Made by a program: the position numbers and the translations under genes. From Legionella sp. PATHC035 (GTDB lineage Bacteria > Pseudomonadota > Gammaproteobacteria > Legionellales > Legionellaceae): a stretch of DNA of 64,000 bases. The notes under the pieces are model-generated. The model made no database searches. It had not been told where the DNA came from and saw only the letters and a list, made by a program, of their open reading frames with translations. The DNA is taken from positions 2,237,501-2,301,500 of the forward strand of contig NZ_JAPHOT010000001.1 of NCBI RefSeq assembly GCF_026191115.1. Direction: 5' to 3'. This document shows positions 43,728-52,594 of the stretch, in pieces; positions within the stretch are counted from its first letter, which is position 1, and every line of letters begins with the position of its first letter.

Positions 43728-44039
43728 TTACGATTCGATGGTACGGTTCAGTGCTTCGATGTGCTCAAGAATCTTTAAAAATTGTATCCCAAAAGGAGTA
43801 ACAAAATACTCCACTCTGGGAGGAATTTCGTGAAAAATATGCTTACCAAGAATACCAAATTCTAAGTTTTTTCTCAGGCATTGATTTAAAACTTTGGTGG
43901 TGAGGCCTTCGACACGGCGCACCATCTCGCCAGGACGATTCACTCCCTTTTGCAAGAGAGAATACACGGTAAGTGACCATTTACAACCATAAATCGTCTC
44001 CACCATGGTCATTGTTTTTAGCGGTTTTTTTTGTTCCAA
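43728..44039 (-). CDS. HxlR-family winged-helix regulator
   Basis: 103 residues from a TTG at 44039, or 94 from the ATG at 44012. HxlR pattern: ETIYGCKWSLTVYSLLQKGV (G-K-W-x-L), NRPGEMVRRVEGLTTKVLNQ (recognition region, S/T-x-K-x-L-x-x-x-L), then LGKHIFHEIPPRVEYFVTPF and GIQFLKILEHI. These small DNA-binding proteins often sense quinones, aldehydes or redox stress and control a neighbouring oxidoreductase. It is divergent from an SDR gene with repeated sites between them. Confidence 0.9.
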   Translation of the reverse strand: MEQKKPLKTMTMVETIYGCKWSLTVYSLLQKGVNRPGEMVRRVEGLTTKVLNQCLRKNLEFGILGKHIFHEIPPRVEYFVTPFGIQFLKILEHIEALNRTIES

Positions 44040-44075
44040 TTTTTTTCTTCAAGTCATTCAATAAGACATACCAAA

Positions 44076-44129
44076 AAGTACCTACCGTACCACTAAGTAC
44101 CTACTTTTTTTAAAATTATATAGTACCCA
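44076..44129. promoter_or_regulatory. Repeated AGTACC sites in the hxlR/SDR control region
   Basis: AAGTACCTAC occurs at 44076-44085 and again at 44095-44104 (19 bases start to start), with a further AGTACCCA at 44122-44129. Their position between the divergent regulator and SDR suggests a shared operator for the HxlR-type protein. Confidence 0.55.
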
Positions 44130-44168
44130 TAATCTATGGAACAAATATTTTTAAAAATGGTGAGCAAC

Positions 44169-44933
44169 ATGTCAAATCAGAAATTAGCGATAATTATCGG
44201 TGGTTCCAGTGGTATGGGATTGGAAACAGCAAAAAGACTGGCAGCAAATGGTTCGGATTTATTGATCACGGGTACGAATGAGCGAAAACTGAGGCATGCC
44301 GTTGATGAAATCAAGAGTATAGGGGGAAATGTAACGAGTTTAGTGGTTAGTCTTTATGATAAAACTCAGGTGTCTCAATTGATTGTGAGCATAAAAAAAG
44401 AAACACGCGCAATAAAATATCTTGTAAATGCGGCGGGCTATTTTAAACCGGTACCCTTTTTAAAGCATACAGAGGAAGATTATGATCTGCAGGTGGATCT
44501 CAATAAGGCCTTCTTCTTTATCACCCAGGCCGTTGCTGAAAAAATGAAACAGGATGGGGGCGGGTCAATAGTTAATATTGGCTCCATGTGGGCAAAGCAA
44601 GCAGTCAAGGCAACACCTTCATCAGCGTACTCAATGCAAAAAGCAGCGTTGCACTCGCTAACCCAACATTTAGCAATGGAACTTGCAGAATTTAATATCA
44701 GAGTCAATGCGGTCGCACCGGCCGTGGTTGTAACCCCTATCTACAAATCGTTTATGGACGAAGACAAGATTGAAATATCGCTGCAAAGTTTTAATGGATT
44801 TCATCCTTTGGGGAGAGTGGGACAAACCACAGATGTTGCTCATGCCATTGAATTTCTTCTTTCCGATAAAGCAAGCTGGGTAACCGGAGAGATTATGAAT
44901 GTTGATGGGGGCGTTATGGCGGGAAGAAACTAA
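44169..44933 (+). CDS. Short-chain dehydrogenase under HxlR-type control
   Basis: About 254 residues from the ATG at 44169 ([20 protein letters not shown]), which has GGTGAG five bases upstream; the frame is open from 44136. SDR motifs: [35 protein letters not shown] with the catalytic Ser, [12 protein letters not shown] for Tyr/Lys and the closing [21 protein letters not shown](P)-dependent oxidoreductase of unknown substrate. Divergent regulators of the HxlR family commonly control such a gene in response to reactive carbonyls or quinones, so detoxification is a reasonable guess. Confidence 0.9.
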   Translation: MSNQKLAIIIGGSSGMGLETAKRLAANGSDLLITGTNERKLRHAVDEIKSIGGNVTSLVVSLYDKTQVSQLIVSIKKETRAIKYLVNAAGYFKPVPFLKHTEEDYDLQVDLNKAFFFITQAVAEKMKQDGGGSIVNIGSMWAKQAVKATPSSAYSMQKAALHSLTQHLAMELAEFNIRVNAVAPAVVVTPIYKSFMDEDKIEISLQSFNGFHPLGRVGQTTDVAHAIEFLLSDKASWVTGEIMNVDGGVMAGRN

Positions 44934-44986
44934 CCGGTACTTTTAGGATATGGTGCCGGCTGGTACCCTCATTCGCTTTATAGGCA

Positions 44987-45008
44987 CCTTCTCCCCAAGG
45001 GGAGAAGG
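44987..45008. terminator. Perfect palindrome between convergent genes
   Basis: CCTTCTCCCC AA GGGGAGAAGG, a 10-bp perfect stem between the SDR (+) and the lipase gene (-). The surrounding GGCACCTTCTCCCC also appears in related form near 1359-1370, so it belongs to a dispersed repeat family and may serve as a two-way terminator. Confidence 0.6.
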
Positions 45009-45012
45009 GAAT

Positions 45013-46200
45013 TTATTGAGGATGGAATCGTTTAAAAAATTGTAGCATTTCATAAAAAACGTAGGGTGCTGCCTCTCGATGATCGAGTGTATCACTGACC
45101 GATTGGATAGAAACCGCGCTGCTGTATTTTGTAAATTGGTCATAAGCAAGTTCAGCGCCATGGTAAGGAACGTCTTTATCTCCTTTGGTGCCAACAAGCA
45201 GCAAAGGTGCAGTGGGGTAAAAATCATAATGATTGAAATAATTCCTAAGGTTCTCGGAATTGCCATCTGTATGCTCTAAGATGGAATTGAAAAATTCTTT
45301 TTGAAAAATTAATGCCGGATTTTGAGGAAGCGCATTAAGTATTTCTTTAGAGGAATGGAGCCCATCAAATAATTCAGGAACTAGGGCATTATACGGACTC
45401 ACAAAGATCTGATTTAAATCAGTCCAATAATTTTTATAGGTTTGCAGGGAAAAGAAAAAATACGCTAAATATGCAGTAGCTCTTGGACCAGGATCAAGCA
45501 TAATGAATTTCATGGTTTCATCCCAATCATAAGGGGCCGAACCTAATGCAACTGCAGTAACGGGTATGTTTGGATACTGTTTGGTCAGTAATTCAAATAG
45601 GACTAAAGAGGAGTACCCGCCCTCGGAGTAACCACCAACATAAAGCTGATCATTGACTTTAATATGTATTATTTGCGCAAGTTCTTTGGCCGCTAAAAGC
45701 ATATTGACGCTGCTGCTGGCAAGTGTTTCATATTGTACATAAGGATGCAGCGTTAACTCGTTATCACCAAAACCAAGGTAATCCGGCAGAACCGTCAGAT
45801 AACCACCATGACTGGCAAACAAGGCAGGATAAATCGAATCGCTTTCCTTCATTCTGGAAGGAGCATCTTCACGATGGAAACGAGTTCCATGTTGATAGCT
45901 CACAATACCCAAGTCAGCGTTTACTGATGGGACAGCCATTAGCCCTGAGGCAATCGTCATCTGTCCATCCGGGGCGGGAGTTTTATAGTTAATTTTATAA
46001 AGTGTCACATCGTAACGGGCTTCAAGTACATCCAGTGGAGGCATCTTTTTTAACATTATCTGTGCTGCTTCCCGAGACAATGTGCCAATATTCGTATAGC
46101 TCACCAAGATGGTCTGCTGGTTTGTGGGCGATTGGCTGTACGCGTTGATACTTAAAAAGAAATAGAAAAAAATGAGTATTATTTTTTTAAAATGGATCAT
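45013..46200 (-). CDS. Secreted alpha/beta hydrolase, secretory-lipase-like
   Basis: 395 residues. A signal peptide (IILIFFYFFLSINAYS) precedes an alpha/beta hydrolase core with GIVSYQHGTRFHREDAPS (oxyanion His-Gly), PDYLGFGDN, nucleophile elbow VGGYSEGGYSSLVLF (GYSEGG, Ser), a lid region and LLLVGTKGDKDVPYHGAELA (Asp) with DTLDHREAAPYVFYE (His). The arrangement matches the secretory lipase family (LIP). Likely exported and active on lipids or esters; substrate unknown. Convergent with the SDR. Confidence 0.87.
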   Translation of the reverse strand: MIHFKKIILIFFYFFLSINAYSQSPTNQQTILVSYTNIGTLSREAAQIMLKKMPPLDVLEARYDVTLYKINYKTPAPDGQMTIASGLMAVPSVNADLGIVSYQHGTRFHREDAPSRMKESDSIYPALFASHGGYLTVLPDYLGFGDNELTLHPYVQYETLASSSVNMLLAAKELAQIIHIKVNDQLYVGGYSEGGYSSLVLFELLTKQYPNIPVTAVALGSAPYDWDETMKFIMLDPGPRATAYLAYFFFSLQTYKNYWTDLNQIFVSPYNALVPELFDGLHSSKEILNALPQNPALIFQKEFFNSILEHTDGNSENLRNYFNHYDFYPTAPLLLVGTKGDKDVPYHGAELAYDQFTKYSSAVSIQSVSDTLDHREAAPYVFYEMLQFFKRFHPQ

Positions 46201-46402
46201 TGCGATCGTGCTTTCTTTAAAGGAATTGATGCATCAGCTTATGTAATTTTGATTGAAATATCAAGGAAGTATAGCGATAAAAAACCTTCTAATAAGCCTC
46301 CTTTTTGTTGTTCTCTTCTTGATCTGATTAAGACTAGAGGTTTATTGCATACCAGTTAGCATATCCCTGTAGACATACAATAAGTTTCTGTTAACCTATA
46401 GC

Positions 46403-46421
46403 AATCAGAAAATTTCTGATT
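46403..46421. promoter_or_regulatory. 19-nt palindrome upstream of MOMP gene
   Basis: AATCAGAAA A TTTCTGATT, perfect arms of nine bases, ending 33 bases before the GTG start. It could be an operator overlapping the promoter or a 5' leader hairpin that stabilises an abundant mRNA. Confidence 0.5.
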
Positions 46422-46454
46422 CAATTCTTTTGCAATCTGTTATATGGAGTGAAC

Positions 46455-47582
46455 GTGATTATATTAAAACAAAAAAGGAAATTTCTTTTCAGCGTCTTTC
46501 TAGCAAACAGCACCTTGGCTTTTGCTGGTGCTATGGGTGGTGCTCAAGATCTTACCCATGGCTTTTTCGTTATGGGAGCTCCAATCTATGGCTCTTTAAG
46601 TGATGAAGGGATTAATAAAACTTTATTTGCCGATACTTTTTCTGCTAATGGTGACATTGAAGGACACCAAATAAGTCTTGATTCACGTTGGGGTTTCTTG
46701 GTTGGCGCTGGTTATAAATTGAACGCGGACAATGACATCACCTTGACTTATACCAATTTAAAAAGCAAAGGTTTTAACGATATCGATAATACTGGCCCCA
46801 ATGGCGTATTGGCTAATCGCTTAAGTCAAATCGTACAAAATGACCAAAATTTCATTATAAATAATCCTGTAACTAATATATCGTTTAATGGGCAGCAAAT
46901 GATCGATGCGAGCGCATCCGTCAGTTCTCATTATGATTTTCAAACGGTTGAGTTACTCACCCATCATTATTTCCAAAACTCATTTTTAAGTCATGTCCGA
47001 TTCTCACGATTTTATGGAATAAAGGCTACTGAGTTTAAAAAAGGATTTTCTGCTGAGTATGCTGGATCATGGGCATTATTCGATTTTAATGCATTTCCAC
47101 CGGAAACAGTTCTAGTTCCATTAGAGGACGAAATTGATTACGCAGCAAAATTTTTCGGAATTGGTCCCCAAATTGGTATGGGCGCAACTTGGAGCCTAAA
47201 TCGTTATATTAGTATCGTTGGTGATGTATCTGCGGCTGCCTTGGGTGGTTCCTATAGTTCTAGCTGGGATGAGGATTTAAATACTTCAAGAGCCATTCCT
47301 AATATTCCAGTTACCCCAGCCAATGATCATTATGGTTACAATCAATCTACGCCAACAACTCTTTGGACCTCTGTTGTATTGGGCTCAAATTTAGCAGTTG
47401 CGGCACAGATTCCTTTTAGCAATGGCAGCAGTTTTGGTGTTCAAGGGGGTATTAATACCGAGCAATATTGGTCACAGGTTAATGCCGATGCGATACGTAG
47501 CAGCATTACTAAAAATAATGTCTATTTTGCGCAACGATTTGCTGTTCGTGATGTGTTTATTAAATTAAGTTACACTTGTTAA
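46455..47582 (+). CDS. Legionella-family major outer membrane protein (MOMP-like porin)
   Basis: About 375 residues starting at a GTG at 46455, five bases after GGAG; another GTG at 46449 overlaps that site. Signal peptide FLFSVFLANSTLAFA, then a beta-barrel pattern of alternating residues ending in the aromatic strand RDVFIKLSYTC. Typical of the Legionella MOMP family: AGAMGGAQDLTHGFFVMGAP near the mature start, SRWGFLVGAGYKLNADNDIT, and YISIVGDVSAAALGG. A terminal Cys and few others. Such proteins are abundant porins and complement-binding surface proteins; L. pneumophila has several paralogues. Confidence 0.88.
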   Translation: MIILKQKRKFLFSVFLANSTLAFAGAMGGAQDLTHGFFVMGAPIYGSLSDEGINKTLFADTFSANGDIEGHQISLDSRWGFLVGAGYKLNADNDITLTYTNLKSKGFNDIDNTGPNGVLANRLSQIVQNDQNFIINNPVTNISFNGQQMIDASASVSSHYDFQTVELLTHHYFQNSFLSHVRFSRFYGIKATEFKKGFSAEYAGSWALFDFNAFPPETVLVPLEDEIDYAAKFFGIGPQIGMGATWSLNRYISIVGDVSAAALGGSYSSSWDEDLNTSRAIPNIPVTPANDHYGYNQSTPTTLWTSVVLGSNLAVAAQIPFSNGSSFGVQGGINTEQYWSQVNADAIRSSITKNNVYFAQRFAVRDVFIKLSYTC

Positions 47583-47636
47583 TTTAAAAACGTGAACTAC
47601 CAAAGTTCGCTTATTTAGACTTATAAAAACTTTATG

Positions 47637-47669
47637 AGGTGCATTAGGGTTTGCATACTTAATGCACCT
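47637..47669 (+). terminator. Hairpin after MOMP gene
   Basis: AGGTGCATTA (47637-47646) pairs perfectly with TAATGCACCT (47660-47669) around a 13-base loop. Only a short T-run follows, so termination may be partial, allowing some read-through to lpxA. Confidence 0.5.
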
Positions 47670-47714
47670 TTGAAAAAGGACTGTCGTTTTGAGATTTAAG
47701 TTGTGGAGGTAAAA

Positions 47715-48539
47715 ATGCTAGTGAGTCAATTAGATCATTTAGCAAGTCCTGTTATTCCTACCCTAAATCAGATTCATCCAACTGCATTGATTGCACCTGG
47801 GGCTAAAATCGGTCCTAATGTCACAATTGGTCCTTACTCTATAATTGGTGAAAATGTGAGGATTGCTCAAGGAACATCAGTTGCTTCCCACGTAACCATA
47901 GAGGGGTGGACAGAAATTGGGGAGCGTAATCAGATAGGCGCGGGGGCAATTATCGGAGGCATTCCTCAGGATCTCAAGTTTAATGGAGAGATCAGCAAAG
48001 TACTCATCGGCAACGATAACATTATTCGAGAGTACGTCACGATAAATCGTGGAACCAGAGGAGGAGGCGGTAAGACGTGTATTGGCAATAATAATGTGCT
48101 GATGACCTCAGCACATGTCGGCCATGACGTGCTCATTGGGGATCATAATATCATTTCAAATGCTGTTGCCATCGGTGGACATGTCGTCATTGAAGATTGG
48201 GTCACTGTGGGTGCGCTTTGTGGTTTGCATCAATTTATCAAGTTGGGCCGTATGTCGATGATAGGGGCCCTTAGTTTAATCACCAAAGATGTTTGTCCTT
48301 ATGCTTTGGTTTCCGGAAATCCTGCAAAATTATATGGCATTAATGTAGAACGCCTACGCCGTAGAGGGTATTCATCTGAAGCAAAAAGTAGCATCAAGCG
48401 TGCGTATAAGACTTTATTTAATAAGGGATTGGGTATTGCAGAAGCAATCATACAAGTACAATCTGAGTTTGCAGATAATATTGACATCCATCACATCGTG
48501 CAATTTCTTAAAGGTTCAACGCGTGGAGTGTATCGTTAA
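47715..48539 (+). CDS. lpxA: Acyl-ACP--UDP-N-acetylglucosamine O-acyltransferase
   Basis: 274 residues from the ATG at 47715, six bases after GGAGG. Left-handed beta-helix hexapeptide repeats start at IHPTALIAPGAKIGPNVTIG. LpxA hallmarks: GGIPQDLKFNGEISKVLIGN, IREYVTINRGTRGGGGKTCI, AHVGHDVLIGDHNIISNAVA with the catalytic His, and the helical C-terminus. First step of lipid A synthesis. Slightly longer than E. coli LpxA (262) by an N-terminal extension. It begins an lpxA-lpxD pair; Legionella species often carry more than one lpxA copy. Confidence 0.95.
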   Translation: MLVSQLDHLASPVIPTLNQIHPTALIAPGAKIGPNVTIGPYSIIGENVRIAQGTSVASHVTIEGWTEIGERNQIGAGAIIGGIPQDLKFNGEISKVLIGNDNIIREYVTINRGTRGGGGKTCIGNNNVLMTSAHVGHDVLIGDHNIISNAVAIGGHVVIEDWVTVGALCGLHQFIKLGRMSMIGALSLITKDVCPYALVSGNPAKLYGINVERLRRRGYSSEAKSSIKRAYKTLFNKGLGIAEAIIQVQSEFADNIDIHHIVQFLKGSTRGVYR

Positions 48540-48563
48540 GATTAATTAATTAAAGGTATGTAA

Positions 48564-49601
48564 ATGACGCCATTTCGTTTTTCTACTCCCAAAGGTCCTT
48601 TTAGCTTGGCTTATTTAGCCGAGTGCTCAGGTGCATCACTTCATCATCATGAGGGAGCGACATATACTGTTTCAGATGTTGCGCCCCTTTCGAATGCTCA
48701 AGAAAACCATCTTTCCATGTTGCATGAGAAAAAATATATCAGCGCGTTAAAAACCTCTCGGGCCGGGGCATGCATTATTTCACCAAATTATGTACATCAT
48801 GCGCCTCAACAGATGCATTTATTGGTTCATGATAATCCCTATAAAGCTTATGCACTGATCGCCCAGGTTTTTTACCCAACTGATTCCATTAAGAGTTTCA
48901 TTGCTCCCTCCGCTTTTGTTGCGGAAAGCGCTACCCTTGGTCCAGAGTGTTATATTGCTCACGGTGCTTATATAGGTGAACAGGTTCGCATCGGTGCGCG
49001 CTGTAAAATTGGAGTCAATACCTTTATTGGTGATGGGGTAGTCATTGGGGATGATTGTTGCATTGAAAATAACGTCAGTATTAGTCATACCGTGATGGGA
49101 AATAAAGTATTGATTTATCCAGGGGCTTGTATTGGCCAAGATGGGTTTGGTTTTGCTGGTGATAAGCAAGGATATTATAAAATACCTCAGGCGGGCGGAG
49201 TCGTTATTGGAAACAATGTCGAAATTGGTGCTAATACGTGTATTGATAGAGGCTCTATGGAGAATACCGAAATTGGTGATTGGTGCCGTTTGGATAACCT
49301 GGTGCAGATTGGTCATAATGTAAAAGTAGGGAAAGGCTCTATTCTTTGTGGACAAGTTGGTATTGCGGGCAGCAGTAAATTAGGTGAGTACGTCACTTTA
49401 GCCGGTAAAGTAGGTATAAGTGGTCATCTTACCATAGGGGATGGGGCAACGATTCTAGTGGGCTCTACAGCAATTCAGAATGTCGAGCCAGGTGCCCGTG
49501 TGGGTGGATATCCTGCCCTCCATGACCGCGACTGGCACAGACAGACCTATTTTTTAAAAAAATGGATTAAGAATGGGAAGACTCCAGAAGCTGATAAATA
49601 G
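48564..49601 (+). CDS. lpxD: UDP-3-O-acylglucosamine N-acyltransferase
   Basis: 345 residues. An N-terminal uridine-binding domain (SLAYLAECSGASLHHHEGAT, VSDVAPLSNAQENHLSML, YKAYALIAQVFYP) precedes hexapeptide repeats with FIAPSAFVAESATLGPECYI and the LpxD signature IGQDGFGFAGDKQGYYKIPQ, then DRGSMENTEIG, LVQIGHNVKVG and AGKVGISGHLTIG. Adds the second acyl chain. It follows lpxA by 24 bases in one transcript. Its last 35 bases overlap the end of lpxB on the opposite strand. Confidence 0.95.
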   Translation: MTPFRFSTPKGPFSLAYLAECSGASLHHHEGATYTVSDVAPLSNAQENHLSMLHEKKYISALKTSRAGACIISPNYVHHAPQQMHLLVHDNPYKAYALIAQVFYPTDSIKSFIAPSAFVAESATLGPECYIAHGAYIGEQVRIGARCKIGVNTFIGDGVVIGDDCCIENNVSISHTVMGNKVLIYPGACIGQDGFGFAGDKQGYYKIPQAGGVVIGNNVEIGANTCIDRGSMENTEIGDWCRLDNLVQIGHNVKVGKGSILCGQVGIAGSSKLGEYVTLAGKVGISGHLTIGDGATILVGSTAIQNVEPGARVGGYPALHDRDWHRQTYFLKKWIKNGKTPEADK

Positions 49602-50727
49602 CTAAGGCTGCCTTTTCATTTGCTTTTTGTCTTAAGCAGTGGTGGATAGACGTAAACTGTTGTTTTAGTTCCTCAGTCTCTGCAGCGTTAAACAACTGTA
49701 ATACTTTTCGTGCAATCGGTTTGGCCAATGCTTCAGATTGGATAAACTCAGGAATTAATTCCTGGTTCGCTAAAATATTAGGCAATGAGATAAAGGGTAT
49801 TTTAACTTGGGGGGCGATAATGGCGTGGTTCAAAGCGCTCCATTTAAAGGCAACAACCATCGGACGCTTTAATAACATTGCTTCTAATGTGGCCGTTCCT
49901 GATTTGACCAAAGCAAAATCTGAAGCAAGCATGGCTTCACGGGATTGTCCGTCCAAGAGCTTAAGTTTTAAATGGTACCCTTTATCCTGCATTTGCTGTA
50001 AAAAAAGAGCTTTTAAATGGGCATTTGCTGTTGGCACAATAAACTGAAGTTCAGGCATCTGCGTGGTGAGTTCGTGCATGACGTCAAGAAACAAAGGTCC
50101 CATATATTTTATTTCACTGGCTCTACTTCCTGGCAAGACACTAATTATTTTGTCTTGCGCTGAAAAGCCAAACTGCTTTCTTATGGGCTCTGCATCAATA
50201 TCCAGGTCGATCTGATCGGCAAGAGGATGACCTATATAGCGTACTGGGACATCGAACTTCTTATATAAAGCTTCTTCAAAAGGGAATAAAGTAAGAATCA
50301 AATCAACCGCTTCTTTGACGTAAAAAACTCGTTTTTGTCGCCAGGCCCAAATTTTGGGACTGACCAAGTGAACGGTTTTAATCCCCAATTTTTTTAAGCG
50401 CGATTCCAGTGATAAATTAAAATAAGGATAATCAATCCCAATAAACACATCAGGTGGATTGTTTTGCCATTCTTTATAAAGCATTTTTCTGATTTTAAAT
50501 AATTTGGGATAATGAAGCAGGGCATCGCTAATGCCCATCACAGAAAGGCGCTGCATATTGATCATGGAGTTAAATCCTTCCCGGATCATCTCAGGGCCAC
50601 CAATACCCATCCATTCAATATGAGGCAGATGCTTTTTTAACTCCCGTATTAATCCTGCACCCAGTAAGTCTCCAGAAGCTTCTCCGGCAACTAGGGCAAT
50701 CCGTGTGGGCGCTTTGAGTGTATCCAT
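49567..50727 (-). CDS. lpxB: Lipid-A-disaccharide synthase
   Basis: 386 residues from the ATG at 50727 (MDTLKAPTRIALVAGEASGD), aligned with the usual LpxB start; the open frame reaches 50787 with 20 unlikely residues. No clear ribosome site. Features: GEASGDLLGAGLIRELKKH, WMGIGGPEMIREGFNSM, DVFIGIDYPYFNLSLESRLK, VSPKIWAWRQKRVFYV, FPFEEALYKKFDVPVRYIGH, PGSRASEIKYMGPLFL and KSGTATLEAMLLKRPMVV. GT19 family; makes the tetra-acyl disaccharide. It converges with lpxD and the two genes overlap at their 3' ends. Confidence 0.95.
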   Translation of the reverse strand: MDTLKAPTRIALVAGEASGDLLGAGLIRELKKHLPHIEWMGIGGPEMIREGFNSMINMQRLSVMGISDALLHYPKLFKIRKMLYKEWQNNPPDVFIGIDYPYFNLSLESRLKKLGIKTVHLVSPKIWAWRQKRVFYVKEAVDLILTLFPFEEALYKKFDVPVRYIGHPLADQIDLDIDAEPIRKQFGFSAQDKIISVLPGSRASEIKYMGPLFLDVMHELTTQMPELQFIVPTANAHLKALFLQQMQDKGYHLKLKLLDGQSREAMLASDFALVKSGTATLEAMLLKRPMVVAFKWSALNHAIIAPQVKIPFISLPNILANQELIPEFIQSEALAKPIARKVLQLFNAAETEELKQQFTSIHHCLRQKANEKAALAIYQLLESSHS

Positions 50728-50871
50728 AATGATTAATATGTGGATTTGTAATTCGCCGATATTACTTAACTGGTATTTAAAAGCCAAATACTATTTTACT
50801 TTCTAAACCGCCGCAGGTAGACTGCGTGAGCAAATTTTCTGCTTGTTTCAATCCACAGATTAGGATGTTAT

Positions 50872-51708
50872 ATGCTCGAGTTGAAACGCAATTTTAATCT
50901 TCTTCCGGTACATTGGGTGGGATGGATCGTTTATTTCCTAATGCCTTCAAAGTACAGCATGGCTCAAAAAAATATTGAACGAGTGTTCCATAGCCTTCTT
51001 TCTTCATATGAGAAAAAACGTATTACGGTTGCTTATTACTCACACATGTTTCTTTGCATCAAAGAACTTTTTTTAATGAATTTTCTAACAAAAAAATATT
51101 TAGCGAAGTGGGTTAAAATTGTTGGAGTTGAACATCTCTATAATGCCCTCAAAAAAGAAAAAGGGGTGCTTATTTTAACCGGACATTTTGGTAATTGGGA
51201 ATTTGCTCCTCTTTTTTCTCTGAATCAAGTTGAAAAAGGAACGCATCATTTTTACTGTGTTCGTAAGCCATTGCGATTAAATTTTTTAAACTCCATTTTC
51301 TGGGGCCGTTTTGAAAAAGCGGGTTTTAAGATAATTAAGAAAAACAATGCCCTTGCTGAGACCCGTATCGCATTAAAAGCAAAAAATGTTGTTTTTTTTC
51401 CTTTTGATTTGCGGCCACCTTGTCATAGTAAGTCCAGTTTAAGAACCAGCTTTCTGGGACAGTCAAGTAAAACATATGGGAGCCTTGCTCATCTCGCGTA
51501 TCGTCTGAATTGCCCTGTTTTGTCGGTTAGTTTTTATCGATTAAACAAAAAGCAACACATCATCGAATTTCACCCTGAAATTCCCAGTAACGCGTCTAAA
51601 GACAAAAAGCAAACCTATCTGGAAAATACGGAAAAATATAATAAAAGACTGGAGGACATGCTGCTTGCATATCCTGAGCAATGGCTTTGGTCTTATAAGC
51701 GATGGTAA
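50872..51708 (+). CDS. LpxL/HtrB-type lipid A acyltransferase
   Basis: 278 residues. Late-acyltransferase family: VHWVGWIVYFLMPSKYSMAQ, KNIERVF, then the catalytic HxxxxE in ILTGHFGNWEFAPLFS, VRKPLRLNFLN, VFFPFDLRPP and PVLSVSFYRL, ending EQWLWSYKRW (the E-Q-W-x-W-x-H/Y-x-R-W end of the family). The usual DQ after FFPF is DL, a deviation in the second motif. Membrane-associated at the inner leaflet. It starts divergently from lpxB with AGGA seven bases before the ATG, and precedes a second copy of the family. Confidence 0.9.
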   Translation: MLELKRNFNLLPVHWVGWIVYFLMPSKYSMAQKNIERVFHSLLSSYEKKRITVAYYSHMFLCIKELFLMNFLTKKYLAKWVKIVGVEHLYNALKKEKGVLILTGHFGNWEFAPLFSLNQVEKGTHHFYCVRKPLRLNFLNSIFWGRFEKAGFKIIKKNNALAETRIALKAKNVVFFPFDLRPPCHSKSSLRTSFLGQSSKTYGSLAHLAYRLNCPVLSVSFYRLNKKQHIIEFHPEIPSNASKDKKQTYLENTEKYNKRLEDMLLAYPEQWLWSYKRW

Positions 51709-51728
51709 TGTAACAGGAGATGTAGCAG

Positions 51729-52547
51729 TTGGGGACTAAATTTCGGGTTAGTGTTTATGGATTTCTTTTTTATCATTTACTGCCCATACGTCGACAGATT
51801 GTGCTTGATAATATCGAGCGAGTTTTTAAAGACCGGTTCTCCATAAAAGAAAAAAAAAGATTGGCCATGGCATTTTATTCGCATGTGGTTTCAATTTTAA
51901 AAGAGTTAATCCTTATGGATTGGTATGCGCGCCTTGATAACCGGGTAGAGATCAGGGGGATTGAATGTCTTTTGGAGGCAAAAAAACAGGAGCGTGGGTG
52001 TTTCCTGCTTATGGGACATTTGGGAAATTGGGAGATGGCTATTCCATTGGCAAATTCTCAATTATACCCTTTAATAGGCTCTATACAGGTCATTAGAAAG
52101 GCCATCCGTATTCAATGGTTTGAGCGATTTATTTTTAATCGTAATATCCGTTATGGGTTACAACGAATTGATAAATCCGGCGCACCTATAAAAATAATCA
52201 AGGCCTTAAAAAATAAGGAAACCATCCTGTTTGCTCTGGATCAACATGCTGAACTTAAGAATAAAGAAGGCATTGCAGTAAATTTTTTCGGTACTCAGGC
52301 TGGGACTTACCGAAGCCTGGCTTTTTTCGCAAATAAATATCAAGTGCCGGTGGTTCCAATTTCATGTTATCGCCAACCCTCCGGGAAACATGTGCTTGAG
52401 TTTCATCCTGCCTTATCATGGGAACCTCATCCAGATGAAGAGCAAGCAATTTACAATAATACCTTACGTTATAATCAAAAATTGGAACAATTAATTCTCG
52501 AACATCCCGAGCAATGGTGGTGGGTTCATCGCAGGTGGAAATTATGA
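51729..52547 (+). CDS. LpxL/HtrB-type lipid A acyltransferase, second copy
   Basis: 272 residues from a TTG at 51729, nine bases after AGGAG; the nearest ATG is followed at once by a stop. Motifs are better kept than in the first copy: LLMGHLGNWEMAIPLANSQ, VIRKAIRIQWFERFIFNRN, ILFALDQHAELKNKEGIAVN with the expected DQ, FFGTQAGTYRSLAFFANK, and the ending EQWWWVHRRWKL. Starts 21 bases after the first acyltransferase, so both are co-transcribed. Two adjacent, diverged copies suggest two acyl positions or chain types. Confidence 0.9.
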   Translation: MGTKFRVSVYGFLFYHLLPIRRQIVLDNIERVFKDRFSIKEKKRLAMAFYSHVVSILKELILMDWYARLDNRVEIRGIECLLEAKKQERGCFLLMGHLGNWEMAIPLANSQLYPLIGSIQVIRKAIRIQWFERFIFNRNIRYGLQRIDKSGAPIKIIKALKNKETILFALDQHAELKNKEGIAVNFFGTQAGTYRSLAFFANKYQVPVVPISCYRQPSGKHVLEFHPALSWEPHPDEEQAIYNNTLRYNQKLEQLILEHPEQWWWVHRRWKL

Positions 52548-52594
52548 ACAGTGAGATTCTGGTCTCTTTATTGATTGAGTACTAAGAGGGAAAA

